Positions 26,961 to 39,400 of a DNA stretch of 64,000 nucleotides are shown here, one piece after another (the first letter of the stretch is position 1; each line of letters opens with the position of its first letter). This DNA is from Elysia crispata (lineage: Eukaryota > Mollusca > Gastropoda > Plakobranchidae), in contig JAWDGP010003353.1 in assembly GCA_033675545.1 (NCBI GenBank), forward strand, positions 62,001 through 126,000, read 5' to 3'. The position numbers were made by a program, and so were the translations under genes. The notes beneath the pieces are model-generated. The model saw nothing but the letters and a program-made list of their open reading frames with translations. It was not told the DNA's origin and searched no databases.

Positions 26961-29900
26961 ACCAGTGTGATGTGCGCTCCAGATTGATATAGAACCAGTT
27001 AATGTGCGCTCCAGATTGATAGAGAACCAGTTTGATGTGCGCTCCATATTGCTGGAGCACCAGTTTGATGTGCGCTCCAGATTGATGGAGAACCAGTTTG
27101 ATGTGCGCTCCAGATTGATGGAAAACCAGTTTGATGTGCGCTCCAGATTGATGGAGAACCAGTTTGATGTGCGCTCCAGATTGATATAGAACTAGTTTGA
27201 TGTGCGCCTCAGATTGATGGAGAACCAGTTTGATGTGCGCTCCAGATTGATGGAGAACCAGTTTGATGTGCGCTCCAGATTGATGGAGAACCAGTTTGAT
27301 GTGCGCTCCAGATTGATGGAGAACCAGTTTGATGTGCGCTCCAGATTGATGGAGAACCAGTTTGATGTGCGCTCCAGATTGATATAGAACTAGTTTGATG
27401 TGCGCTCCAGATTGATGGAGAACCAGTTTGATGTGCGCTCCAGATTGATGGAGAACCAGTTTGATGTGCGCTCCAGATTGATGGAGAACCAGTTTGATGT
27501 GCGCTCCAGATTGATGGAGAACCAGTTTGATGTGCGCTCCAGATTGATGGAGAACCAGTTTGATGTGCGCTCCAGATTGATGGAGAACCAGTTTGATGTG
27601 CGCTCCAGATTGATGGAGAACCAGTTTGATGTGCGCTCCAGATTGATGGAGAACCAGTTTGATGTGCGCTCCAGATTGATGGAGAACCAGTTTGATGTGC
27701 GCTCCAGATTGATGGAGAACCAGTTTGATGTGCGCTCCAGATTGATGGAGAACCAGTTTGATGTGCGCTCCAGATTGATGTAGAACCAGTTTGATGTGCG
27801 CTCCAGATTGATGGAGAACCAGTTTGATGTGCGCTCCAGATTGATGGAGAACCAGTTTGATGTGCGCTCCAGATTGATGGAGAACCAGTTTGATGTGCGC
27901 TCCAGATTGATGGAGAACCAGTTTGATGTGCGCTCCAGATTGATGGAGAACCAGTTTGATGTGCGCTCCAGATTGATATAGAACTAGTTTGATGTGCGCC
28001 TCAGATTGATGGAGAACCAGTTTGATGTGCGCTCCAGATTGATGGAGAACCTGTTTGATGTGCGCTCCAGTTTGATGGAGAACCAGTTTGATGTGCGCTC
28101 CAGATTGATGGAGAACCATTTTGATGTGCACTCCAGATTGATGGAGAACCAGTTTGATGTGCGCTCCAGATTGATGGAGAACCAGTTTGATGTGCGCTCC
28201 AGATTGATGGAGAACCAGTTTGATGTGCGCTCCAGATTGATATAGAACTAGTTTGATGTGCGCTCCAGATTGATGGAGAACCAGTTTGATGTGCGCTCCA
28301 GATTGATATAGAACCAGTTTGATGTGCGCTCCAGATTGATGGAGAACCAGTTTGATGTGCGCTCCAGATTGATGGAGAACCAGTTTGATGTGCGCTCCAG
28401 ATTGATGGAGAACCAGTTTGATGTGCGCTCCAGATTGATGGAGAACCAGTTTGATGTGCGCTCCAGATTGCTGGAGAACCAGTTTGATGTGCGCTCCAGA
28501 TTGATGGAGAACCAGTTTGATGTGCGCTCCAGATTGATGGAGAACCAGTTTGATGTGCGCTCCAGATTGATGGAGAACCAGTTTGATGTGCGCTCCAGAT
28601 TGATATAGAACTAGTTTGATGTGCGCTCCAGATTGATGGAGAACCAGTTTGATGTGCGCTCCAGATTGATATAGAACCAGTTTGATGTGCGCTCCAGATT
28701 GATGGAGAACCAGTTTGATGTGCGCTCCAGATTGATGGAGAACCAGTTTGATGTGCGCTCCAGATTGATGGAGAACAAGTTTGATGTGCGCTCCAGATTG
28801 ATGGAGAACCAGTTTGATGTGCGCTCCAGATTAATGGAGAACCAGTTTGATGTGCGCTCAAGATTGATGGAGAACCAGTTTCTTGTGCGCTCCAGATTGA
28901 TGGAGATTCAGTTTGATGTGCGCTCCAGATTGATGCAGAACCAGTTTGATGTGCGCTCCAGACTGATGGAGAACCAGTTTCTTGTGCGCTCCATATTGAT
29001 GGAGAACAAGTTTGATGTGCGCTCCAGATTGATGGAGAACCAGTTTGATGTGCGCTCCAGATTGATGGAGAACCAGTTTGATGTGCGCTCCAGATTGATG
29101 GAGAACCAGTTTGATGTGCGCTCCAGATTGATATAGAACCAGTTTGATGTGCGCTCCAGATTGATATAGAACCAGTTTGATGTGCGCTCCAGATTGATAT
29201 AGAACCAGTTTGATGTGCGCTCCAGATTGATGGAGAACCAGTTTGATGTGCGCTCCAGATTGATGGAGAACCAGTTTGATGTGCGCTCCAGATTGATGGA
29301 GAACAAGTTTGATGTGCGCTCCAGATTGATGGAGAACCAGTTTGATGTGCGCTCCAGATTGATGGAGAACCAGTTTGATGTGCGCTCCAGATTGATATAG
29401 AACCAGTTTGATGTGCGCTCCAGATTGATGGAGAACTAGTTTGATGTGCGCTCCAGATTGATATAGAACCAGTTTGATGTGCGCTCCAGATTGATATAGA
29501 ACCAGTTTGATGTGCGCTCCAGATTGATATAGAACCAGTTTGATGTGCGCTCCGGATTGATGGAGAACTAGTTTGATGTGCGCTCCAGATTGATGGAGAA
29601 CCAGTTTGATGTGCGCTCCAGATTGATGGAGAACCAGTTTGATGTGCGCTCCAGATTGATGGAGAACCAGTTTGATGTGCGCTCCAGATTGATGGAGAAC
29701 CAGTTTGATGTGCGCTCCAGATTGATGGAGAACCAGTTTGATGTGCACTCCAGATTGATGGAGAACCAGTTTGATGTGCGCTCCAGATTGATATAGAACC
29801 AGTTTGATGTGCGCTCCAGATTGATGGAGAACCAGTTTGATGTGCGCTCCAGATTGATGGAGAACCAGTTTGATGTGCGCTCCAGATTGATGGAGAACCA

Positions 29901-32900
29901 GTTTGATGTGCGCTCCAGATTGATGGAGAACCAGTTTGATGTGCGCTCCAGATTGATGGAGAACCAGTTTGATGTGCGCTCCAGATTGATAGAGAACCAG
30001 TTTGATGTGCGCTCCAGATTGATATAGAACCAGTTTGATGTGCGCTCCAGATTGATGGAGAACCAGTTTGATGTGCGCTCCATATTGATTAAGAACAGGT
30101 TTGATGTGCGCTCCAGATTGATGGAGAACTAGTTTGATGTGCGCTCTAGATTGATGGAGAACCAGTTTGATGTGCGCTCCAGATTGATGGAGAACCAGTT
30201 TGATGTGCGCTCCAGATTGATGGAGAACCAGTTTGATGTGCGCTCCAGATTGATGGAGAACCAGTTTGATGTGCGCTCCAGATTGATGGAGAACCAGTTT
30301 GATGTGCGCTCCAGATTGATAGAGAACCAGTTTGATGTGCGCTCCAGATTGATATAGAACCAGTTTGATGTGCGCTCAAGATTGATGGAGAACCAGTTTG
30401 ATGTGCGCTCCAGATTGATATAGAACCAGTTTGATGTGCGCTCCAGATTGATATAGAACCAGTTTGATGTGCGCTCCAGATTGATGGAGAACCAGTTTGA
30501 TGTGCGCTCCAGATTGATGGAGAACCAGTTTGATGTGCGCTCCAGATTGATGGAGAACCAGTTTGATGTGCGCTCCAGATTGATGGAGAACCAGTTTGAT
30601 GTGCGCTCCAGATTGATGGAGAACCAGTTTGATGTGCGCTCCAGATTGATGGAGAACCAGTTTGATGTGCGCTCCAGATTGCTGGAGAACCAGTTTGATG
30701 TGCGCTCCAAACTGATACAGAACCAGTTTGATGTGCGCTCCAGATTGATGGAGAACCAATTTGATGTGCGCTCCAGATTGATATAAAACCAGTTTGATGT
30801 GCGCTCCAGATTGATGGAGAACCAGTTTGATGTGCGCTCCAGATTGATGGAGAACCAGTTTGATGTGCGCTCCAGATTGATGGAGAACCAGTTTGATGTG
30901 CGCTCCAGATTGATGGAGAACCAGTTTGATGTGCGCTCCAGATTGATGGAGAACCAGTTTGATGTGCGCTCCAGATTGATGGAGAACCAGTTTGATGTGC
31001 GCTCCAGATTGATGGAGAACCAGTTTGATGTGCGCTCCAGATTGATATAGAACCAGTTTGATGTGCGCTCCAGATTGATATAGAACCAGTTTGATGTGCG
31101 CTCCAGATTGATGGAGAACCAGTTTGATGTGCGCTCCAGATTGATGGAGAACCAGTTTGATGTGCGCTCCAGATTGATGGAGAACCATTTTGATGTGCAT
31201 TTCAGATTGATGGAGAACCAGTTTGATGTGCGCTCCAGATTGATATAGAACCAGTTTGATGTGCGCTCCAGATTGATGGAGAACTAGTTTGATGTGCGCT
31301 CCAGATTGATGGAGAACCAGTTTGATGTGCGCTCCAGATTGATATAGAACCAGTTTGATGTGCGCTCCAGATTGATGGAGAACCAGTTTGATGTGCGCTC
31401 CAGATTGATGGAGAACTAGTTTGATGTGCGCTCCAGATTGATGGAGAACCAGTTTGATGTGCGCTCCAGATTGATATAGAACCAGTTTGATGTGCGCTCC
31501 AGATTGATGGAGAACCAGTTTGATGTGCGCTCCAGATTGATGGAGAACCAGTTTGATGTGCGCTCCATATTGCTGGAGAACCAGTTTGATGTGCGCTCCA
31601 GATTGATGGAGAACCAGTTTGATGTGCGCTCAAGATTGATGGAGAACCAGTTTGATGTGCGCTCCAGATTGATGGAGAAGAAGATTGATGTGCACTCCGG
31701 ATTCATGGAGAACTAGTTTGATGTGCGCTCTAGATTGATGGAGAACCAGTTTGATGTGCGCTCCAGATTGATAGAGAACCAGTTTGATGTGCGCTCCAGA
31801 TTGATGTAGAACAAGTTTGATGTGCGCTCCAGATTGATAGAGAACCAGTTTGATGTGCGCTCCAGATTGATGGAGAACAAGTTTGATGTGCGCTCCAGAT
31901 TGATGGAGAACCAGTTTGATGTGCGCTCAAGATTGATTGAGAACAAGTTTTATGTGAGCTCCAGATTGATGGAGAAATAGTTTGATGTGCGCTCCAGATT
32001 GATGGAGAACCAGTTTGATGTGCGCTCCACACTGATGGATAACCAGTTTGATGTGCGCTCCAGATTGATATAGAACCAGTTTGATGTGCGCTCCAGATTG
32101 ATAGAGAACCAGTTTGACGTGCGCTCTAGATTGATATAGAACCAGTTTGATGTGCGCTACAGATTAATGGAGAACCGTTTGATGTGCGCTCTGAATTGAT
32201 CGAGAACAAGTTTAAATGTACGCTCCAGACTGATATAGAACCAGTTTGATGTGCGCTCTAGATTGATGGAAAACCAGTTTAATGTGCGCTTTAGATTGAT
32301 GGAGAACCAGTTTGATTTGCGCTCCAGATTGCTGGAGAACCAGTTTGATGTGCGCTCCAGATTGATGGAGAACTAGTTTAATGTTCGCTCCAGATTGATA
32401 GAGAGACAGTTTGATATGCGCTCCAGATTGATATAGAACCAGTTTGATGTGCGCTCTAGATTGATATTGAACCAGTTGGATGTGCGCTCCAGATTGCTGG
32501 AGAACTAGTTTGAAGTGCGCTCCAGATTGATATAGAACCAGTTTGATGTGCGCTACAGATTAATGGAGAACCGTTTGATGTGCGCTCCGAATTGATGGAG
32601 AACCAGTTTAATGTACGCCCCAAATTGATATAGAACCAGTTTGATGTGCGCTCCATATTGCTGGAGAACCAGTTTGATGTTTGCTTTAGATTGATGGAGT
32701 ACCAGTTTGATGTGCGCTCCAGATTGATGGAGAACCAGTTTGATGTGCGCTCCAGATTGATGGAGAACCAGTTTTATGTGCTCTCCAGATTAATATAGAA
32801 CCAGTTTGATATGAGCTCCAGATTGATATAGAACCAGTTTCTTGTGCGCTCCAGATTGATATTGAACCAGTTTGATGTGCGCTCCAGATTGCTGGAGAAC

Positions 32901-33400
32901 TAGTTTGATGTGCGCTCCAGATTGATTGGGAACCAATTTGATGTTCTCTTTAGATTGATGGAGAACCATTTTCTTGTGCGCTCCAGGTTGATGGAGAACA
33001 AGTTTGATGTGCGCTCCGGATTGATGGAGAACTAGTTTGATGTGCGCTCCAGATTGATGGAGAACCAGTTTGATGTGCGCTCCAGATTGATTTAGAACCA
33101 GTTTGATGTGCGCTCCAGATTGATGGAGAACCAGTTTGATGTGCGCTCCATATTGATGGAGAACCAGTTTGATGTGCGCTCCAGATTGATGGAGAACCAG
33201 TTTGATGTGCGCTCCAGATTGATGGAGAACCAGTTTGATGTGCGCTCCAGATTGATTGAGAACCAGTTTGATGTGCGCTCCAGATTGATGCAGAACCAGT
33301 TTGATGTGCGCTCCAGATTGATGGAGAACCAGTTTGATGTGCGCTCCAGATTGATATAGAACTAGTTTGATGTGCGCTCCAGATTGATGGAGAACTAGTT

Positions 33401-36400
33401 TGATGTGCGCTCCAGATTGATAGAGAACCAGTATGATGTGCGCTCCAGATTGATATAGAACAAGTTATATGTGCGCTACAGATTTATGGTGAATCAGTTT
33501 GATGATCGCTCCAGACTGATATAGAACCAGTTTGTTGTGCGCTCCAGTTTGATGGTGAACCAGTTTGCGGCACCTGTGATGTGCACTCCAGATTGATGGA
33601 GAACCAGTTTGATGTGCGCTCCAGATTGATATAGAACCAGTTTGTCGTGCGCTCCAGATTGATGGAAAACCAGTTTTATGTGCGCTCCAGATTGATATAG
33701 AACTAGTTTGATGTGCGCTCAAGATTGACGGAGAACCAGTTTGATGTGCGCTCAAGACTGATATAGAACCAGTTTGATGTCCGCTCAAGATTGATGGAGA
33801 ACCAGTTTGATGTGCGCTCCAGATTGATATAGAACCAGTTTGATGTGCGCTCCAGCTTTATGAAGAATAAGTTTAATGTGCGCTCCAGATTTATGGAGAA
33901 CTAGTCTGCATCACCTGTGATGTGCGCTCCAAATTGATGGAGAACCAGTTTGCGGCACCTGTGATGTGCACTCCAGATTGATGAAGAACCAATTTGATGT
34001 GCGCCAAAGATTGATGGGGAACCAGTTTGATGTGCGCTCCAGATTGATAAAGAACCAGTTTGATGTGCGCTAAAAATTTTTGGAGAACCAGTTTGATGTG
34101 CGCTTCAGATTGATATAGAACCAGTTTGATGTGCGCTCCAGATTGATATAGAACCAGTTTGATGTGCGCTCCAGATTGATAAAGAACTAGTTTGATGTGC
34201 GCTCGAGATTTATGGAGAACCAGTTTGATAAGCGCTCCAGATTGATATAGAACCAGTTTAATGTGCGCTCCAGATTGATGGAGAACTAGTTTGCATCACC
34301 TGTGATGTGCGCTCCAGATTGATGGAGAACCAGTTTGCGGCACCTGTGATGTGCACTCCAGATTGATGGAGAACCAGTTTGATGTGCGCTCCAGATTAAT
34401 ATTAAAGCAGTTTGATGTGCGCTCCAGATTGCTGGAGAACTAGTTTGACGTGCGCTCCAGATTGATATAGAACCAGTTTGAATGCGCTCCAGATTGATGG
34501 AGAACCGTTTGATGAGCGCTCCGGATTGATGGAGAACTAGTTTGATGTGCCCTCCAGATTGATGGAGAACCAGTTTAATGTGCGCTCCAGATTGATGGAG
34601 AACCAGTTTGATGTGCGCTCCAGATTGATGGAGAACCAGTTTGATGTGCGCTCCAGATTGATGGAGAACCAGTTTTATGTGCGCTCCAGATTGATGGAGA
34701 ACCAGTTTGATGTGCGCTCCAGATTGATGGAGAACTAGTTTGATGTGCGCTCCAGATTAATGGAGAACCAGTTTGATGTGCGCTCCAGATTGATGGAGAA
34801 CCAGTTTGATGTGCACTCCAGATTGATGGAGAACCAGTTTGATGTGCGCTCCAGATTGATGGAGAACCAGTTTGATGTGCGCTCCAGATTGATATAGAAC
34901 TAGTTTGATGTGCGCTCCAGATTGATGGAGAACCAGTTTGATGTGCGCTCCAGATTGCTGGAGAACTAGTTTGATGTGCGCTCCAGATTGATGGAGAACC
35001 AGTTTGATGTGCGCTCCAGATTGATGGAGAACCAGTTTGATGTGCGCTCCAGATTGATGGAGAACCAGTTTAATGTGCGCTCCAGATTGATGGAGAACCA
35101 GTTTGATGTGCGCTCCAGATTGATGGAGAACCAGTTTGATGTGCGCTCCAGATTGATGGAGAACCAGTTTGATGTGCGCTCCAGATTGATGGAGAACCAT
35201 TTTTATGTGCACTCCAGATTGACGGAGAACCAGTTTGATGTGCGCTCCATATTGATGGAGAACCAGTTTGATGTGAGCTCCAGATTGATGGAGAACCAGT
35301 TTGATGTGCGCTCCAGATTGATGCAGAACCGGTTGATGTTCGCCCCAGATTGATGGAGAACCAGTTTGATGTGTGCTCCAGATTGATATAGAACTAGTTT
35401 GATGTGCGCTCCAGATTGATGGAGAACTAGCTTGATATGCGCTCCAGATTGATAGATAACCAGTATGATGTGCGCTCCAGATTGATATAGAACCAGTTTG
35501 ATGTGCGCTCCAGATTGATGGAGAACCAGTTTGCGGCTCCTGTGATGTGCACTCCAGATTAATGAAGAACCAGTTTGATATGCGCTCCAGATTGATGGAG
35601 AACTAGTTTGATGTGCGCTCTAGATTGATGGAGAACCAGTTTGATGTGCGCTCCAGATTGATGGAGAACCAGTTTGATGTGCGCTCCAGATTGATGGAGA
35701 ACCAGTTTTATGTGCGCTCCAGATTGATATAGAACCAGTTTGATGTGCGCTCCAGATTGATGGAGAACCAGTTTGATGTGCGCTCCAGATTGATGGAGAA
35801 CCAGTTTGATGTGCGCTCAAGATTGATGGAGAACCAGTTTGATGTGCGCTCCAGATTGATGGAGAACCAGTTTGATGTGCGCTCCAGATTGATGGAGAAC
35901 CAGTTTGATGTGCGCTCCAGATTGATGGAGAACCAGTTTGATGTGCGCTCCAGATTGATATAGAACCAGTTTGATGTGCGCTCCAGATTGATGGAGAACC
36001 AGTTTGATGTGCTCTCCAGATTGATGGAGAACCAGTTTGCGGCACCTGTGATGTGCACTCCATATTGATGGAGAAGTAGTTTGCATCACCTGGGATGTGC
36101 GCTCCAGATTGATGGAGAACCAGTTTGCGGCTCCTGTGATGTGCACTCCAGATTAATGAAGAACCAGTTTGATATGCGCTCCAGATTTATATAGAACCAG
36201 TTTGTCGTGCGCTCCAGATTAATGGAGAACCAGATTTATGAGCGCTCCAGATTGATATAGAAGTAGTTTGATGTGCGCTCAAGGTTCATGGAGAACCAGT
36301 TTGATGTGCGCTCCAGATTTATGAAGAAAAAGTTTAATGTGCGCTCCAGATTTATGGAGAACTAGTCTGCATCACCTGTGATGTGCGCTCCAGGTTGATG

Positions 36401-39400
36401 GAGAACCAGTTTGCGGCACCTGTGATGTGCACTCCAGATTGATAAAGAACCAGTTTGATGTGAGCTCCAGATTGATATATTACCAGTTTGATGTGCGCTC
36501 CAGATTGCTGGAAAAATAGTTTGACGATCGCTCCAGATTGATACTGAACCAGTTTGATGTGCGCTCCAGAATGATGGAGAACCGTTTGGTGTTCGCTCCG
36601 GATTGATGCAGAACTAATTTGATGTGCGTTCCAGATTGCCCGAGAACCAGTTTGTTGTGCGCTCCATATTCATGAAGAACCAGTTTGATGTGCGTTCCAG
36701 ATTGATGAAGAACCAGTTTGATGTGCGTTCCAGATTGATATAGAACCAGTTTAATGTGCGCTCCAGATTGATATAGAATCAGTTTCATGTGCGGTCCAGA
36801 TTGATGGAGAACCAGTTTGATGTGCGCTCCATATTGCTGAAGCACCAGTTTTCGGTGCGCTCCAGATTGATGGAGAACCAGTTTGATGTGCGCTCCAGAT
36901 TGATGTAGAACCAGTTTGATGTGCGCTCCAGATTGATGGAGAACCAGTTTTACGTGCGCTGCAGATTGATATAGAACTCGTTTGACGTGCGCTCCAGATT
37001 GATGGAGAACCACTTTGATGTGCGCTCCAGACTAATATAGAACCAGTTTGATGTGCGCTCCAGATTGATGAAGAACCAATTTGATGTGCGCCGAAGATTG
37101 ATGGGGAACCAGTTTGATGTGCGCTCCAGATTGATAAGAACCAGTTTGATGTGCGCTCCAGATTGATGGAGAACCAGTTTGATGTGCGCTAAAGATTTTT
37201 GTAGAACCAGTTTGATGTGCGCTTCAGATTGATATAGAACCAGTTTGATGTGCGCTCCAGATTGATATAGAACCAGTTTGATGTGCGCTCCAGATTGATA
37301 TAGAACTAGTTTGATGTGCGCTCGAAATTTTTGGAGAATAACTTGAATGAGCGTTCCAGATTGATTAAGAACCAGTTTAATGTGCGCTCCAAATTGATGG
37401 AGAAGTAGTTTGCATCACCTGTGATGTGCGCTCTAGATTGATGGAGAACCAGTTTGCGGCACCTATGATGTGCAGTCCAGATACATGGAGAACCAGTTTG
37501 ATGTGCGCTCCAGATTGATATAGAACCAGTTTGATGTGCGCTCCAGATTGCTGGAGAACTAGTTTGACATGCGCTACAGATTCATATAGAACCAGTTTGA
37601 TGTGCGCTCCAGATTGATGGAGAATCGTTTGATGTGCGCTCCGGATTGATGGAGAACTACTTTGATGTGCGCTCTAGATTGATGGAGAACCAGTTTAATG
37701 TGCGCTCCAGATTGCTGGAGAACCAGTTTGATGTGCGCTCCAAATTGATGGAGAACCAGTTTTATGTGCGCTCCAGATTGATGGAGAACCAGTTTAATGT
37801 TCGCTCAAGATTGAGATAGAACTAGTTTGATGTGCGCTCCAGATTGATGGAGAACCAGTTTGATGTGCGCTCCAACCTGATAAAGAATCAGTTTGATGTG
37901 CGCTCCAGATTGATGGGGAACCAATTTGATGTGCGCTCAAGACTGATATAGAGATTCAGTTTGAGATGCGCTCAAGATTGATGGAGAACCAGTTTGATGT
38001 GCGTTACAGAATTATGGTGAATCAGTTTGATGAGCGCTCCGGATTGATATAGAACCAGTTTGATGTGCTCTCAAGATTGATGGAGAACCAGTTTGCGACA
38101 CCTGTGATGTGCACTCCAGATTGATGGAGAACCAGTTTGATGTGCGCTCCAGACTGATATAGAACCAGTTTGATGTGCGCTCAAGATTGATGGAGAACCA
38201 GTTTGATGTGCGCTCCAGATTGATATAGAACCAGTTTGATGTGCGCTCCAGATTGATATAGAACCAGTATATAGTGCGCTCCAGATTGATATAGAACTAG
38301 TTTGATGTGCGCTCCAGATTTATGAAGAATAAGTTTAATGTCTGCTCCAGATTTATGGAGAACAAGTCTGCATCACCTGTGATGTGCGCTCCAGATTGAT
38401 GGAGAACAAGTTTGCGGCACCTGTGATGTGCACTCCAGATTGATGGAGAACCAGTTTCATGTGAGCTCCAGATTGATATACTACCAGTTTGATGTGCGCT
38501 CCAGATTGCTGGAGAACTAGTTTTACGATCGCTCCAGATTGATATTGAACCAGTTTGATGTGCGCTCCAGAATGATGGAGAACCGTTTGATGTGCGCTCC
38601 GGATTGATGGAGAACTAGTTTGATGTGCGCTCCAGATTGATGAAGAACCAGTTTGATGTGCGCTCCAGATTGCTGGAGAACCAGTTTGTTGTGCGCTCCA
38701 TATTGATAAAGAACCAGTTTGATGTGCGTTCCAGATTGATGAAGAACCAGTTTGATATGCGCTCCAGATTGAAAGAGAACCAGTTTCATGTGCGCCGCTC
38801 CAGATCTTTGGAGAACCAGTTTGATGTGCGATCAAGATTGATATAGAATCAGTTTGATGTGCGCTCCAGATTGATATACAACCAGTATGATGTGCGCTCC
38901 AGATTGATATAGAACCAGTTTGATGTGCGCTACAGATTAATGGAAAACCAGTTCTATGTGCGCTCCAGATTGATGGAGAACCAGTTTGATGTGCGCTCCA
39001 GATTGATATAGAACCAGTTAAATGTAAGCTCCAGATTGATATAGAATTAGTTTCATGTGCGCTCCAGATTGATGGAGAACCAGTTTGATGTGCGCTCCAT
39101 ATTGCTGAAGCACCAGTTTAATGTGCGCTCCAGATTGATGGAGAACCACTTTGATGTGCGCTCCAGATTGATGTAGAACCAGTTTGATGTGCGCTCCAGA
39201 TTGATATAGAACCAATTTAATGTGCGCTCCAGATTGATATAGAACTACTTTGACATGCGCTCCAGATTGATGGAGAACCACTTTGATGTGCGCTCCAGAC
39301 TAATATAGAACCAGTTTGATGTGCGCTCCAGGTTGATGAAGAACCAATTTTATGTGCGCTTCAGATTGATATAGAACCAGTTTGATGTGCGCTCCAGATT

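Larger units (their letters stand above)
10941..33400. repeat. Homogenised core of the satellite
   Basis: Long runs of units are identical to the consensus, for example 24432-25118, 16622-16939 and 27400-27783. Most differences are the two recurrent alleles GATATAG and AACTAGTT. Stretches of diverged units interrupt the core at about 12850-13500, 14570-14760, 19020-19960, 21000-22180 and 26150-26960, and several of these are copies of one another. The longest uninterrupted open frame in the window, 745 codons on the minus strand (23184-25421), lies here and simply reflects the absence of indels. One irregular unit with several small insertions sits near 17490-17580. Confidence 0.85.
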
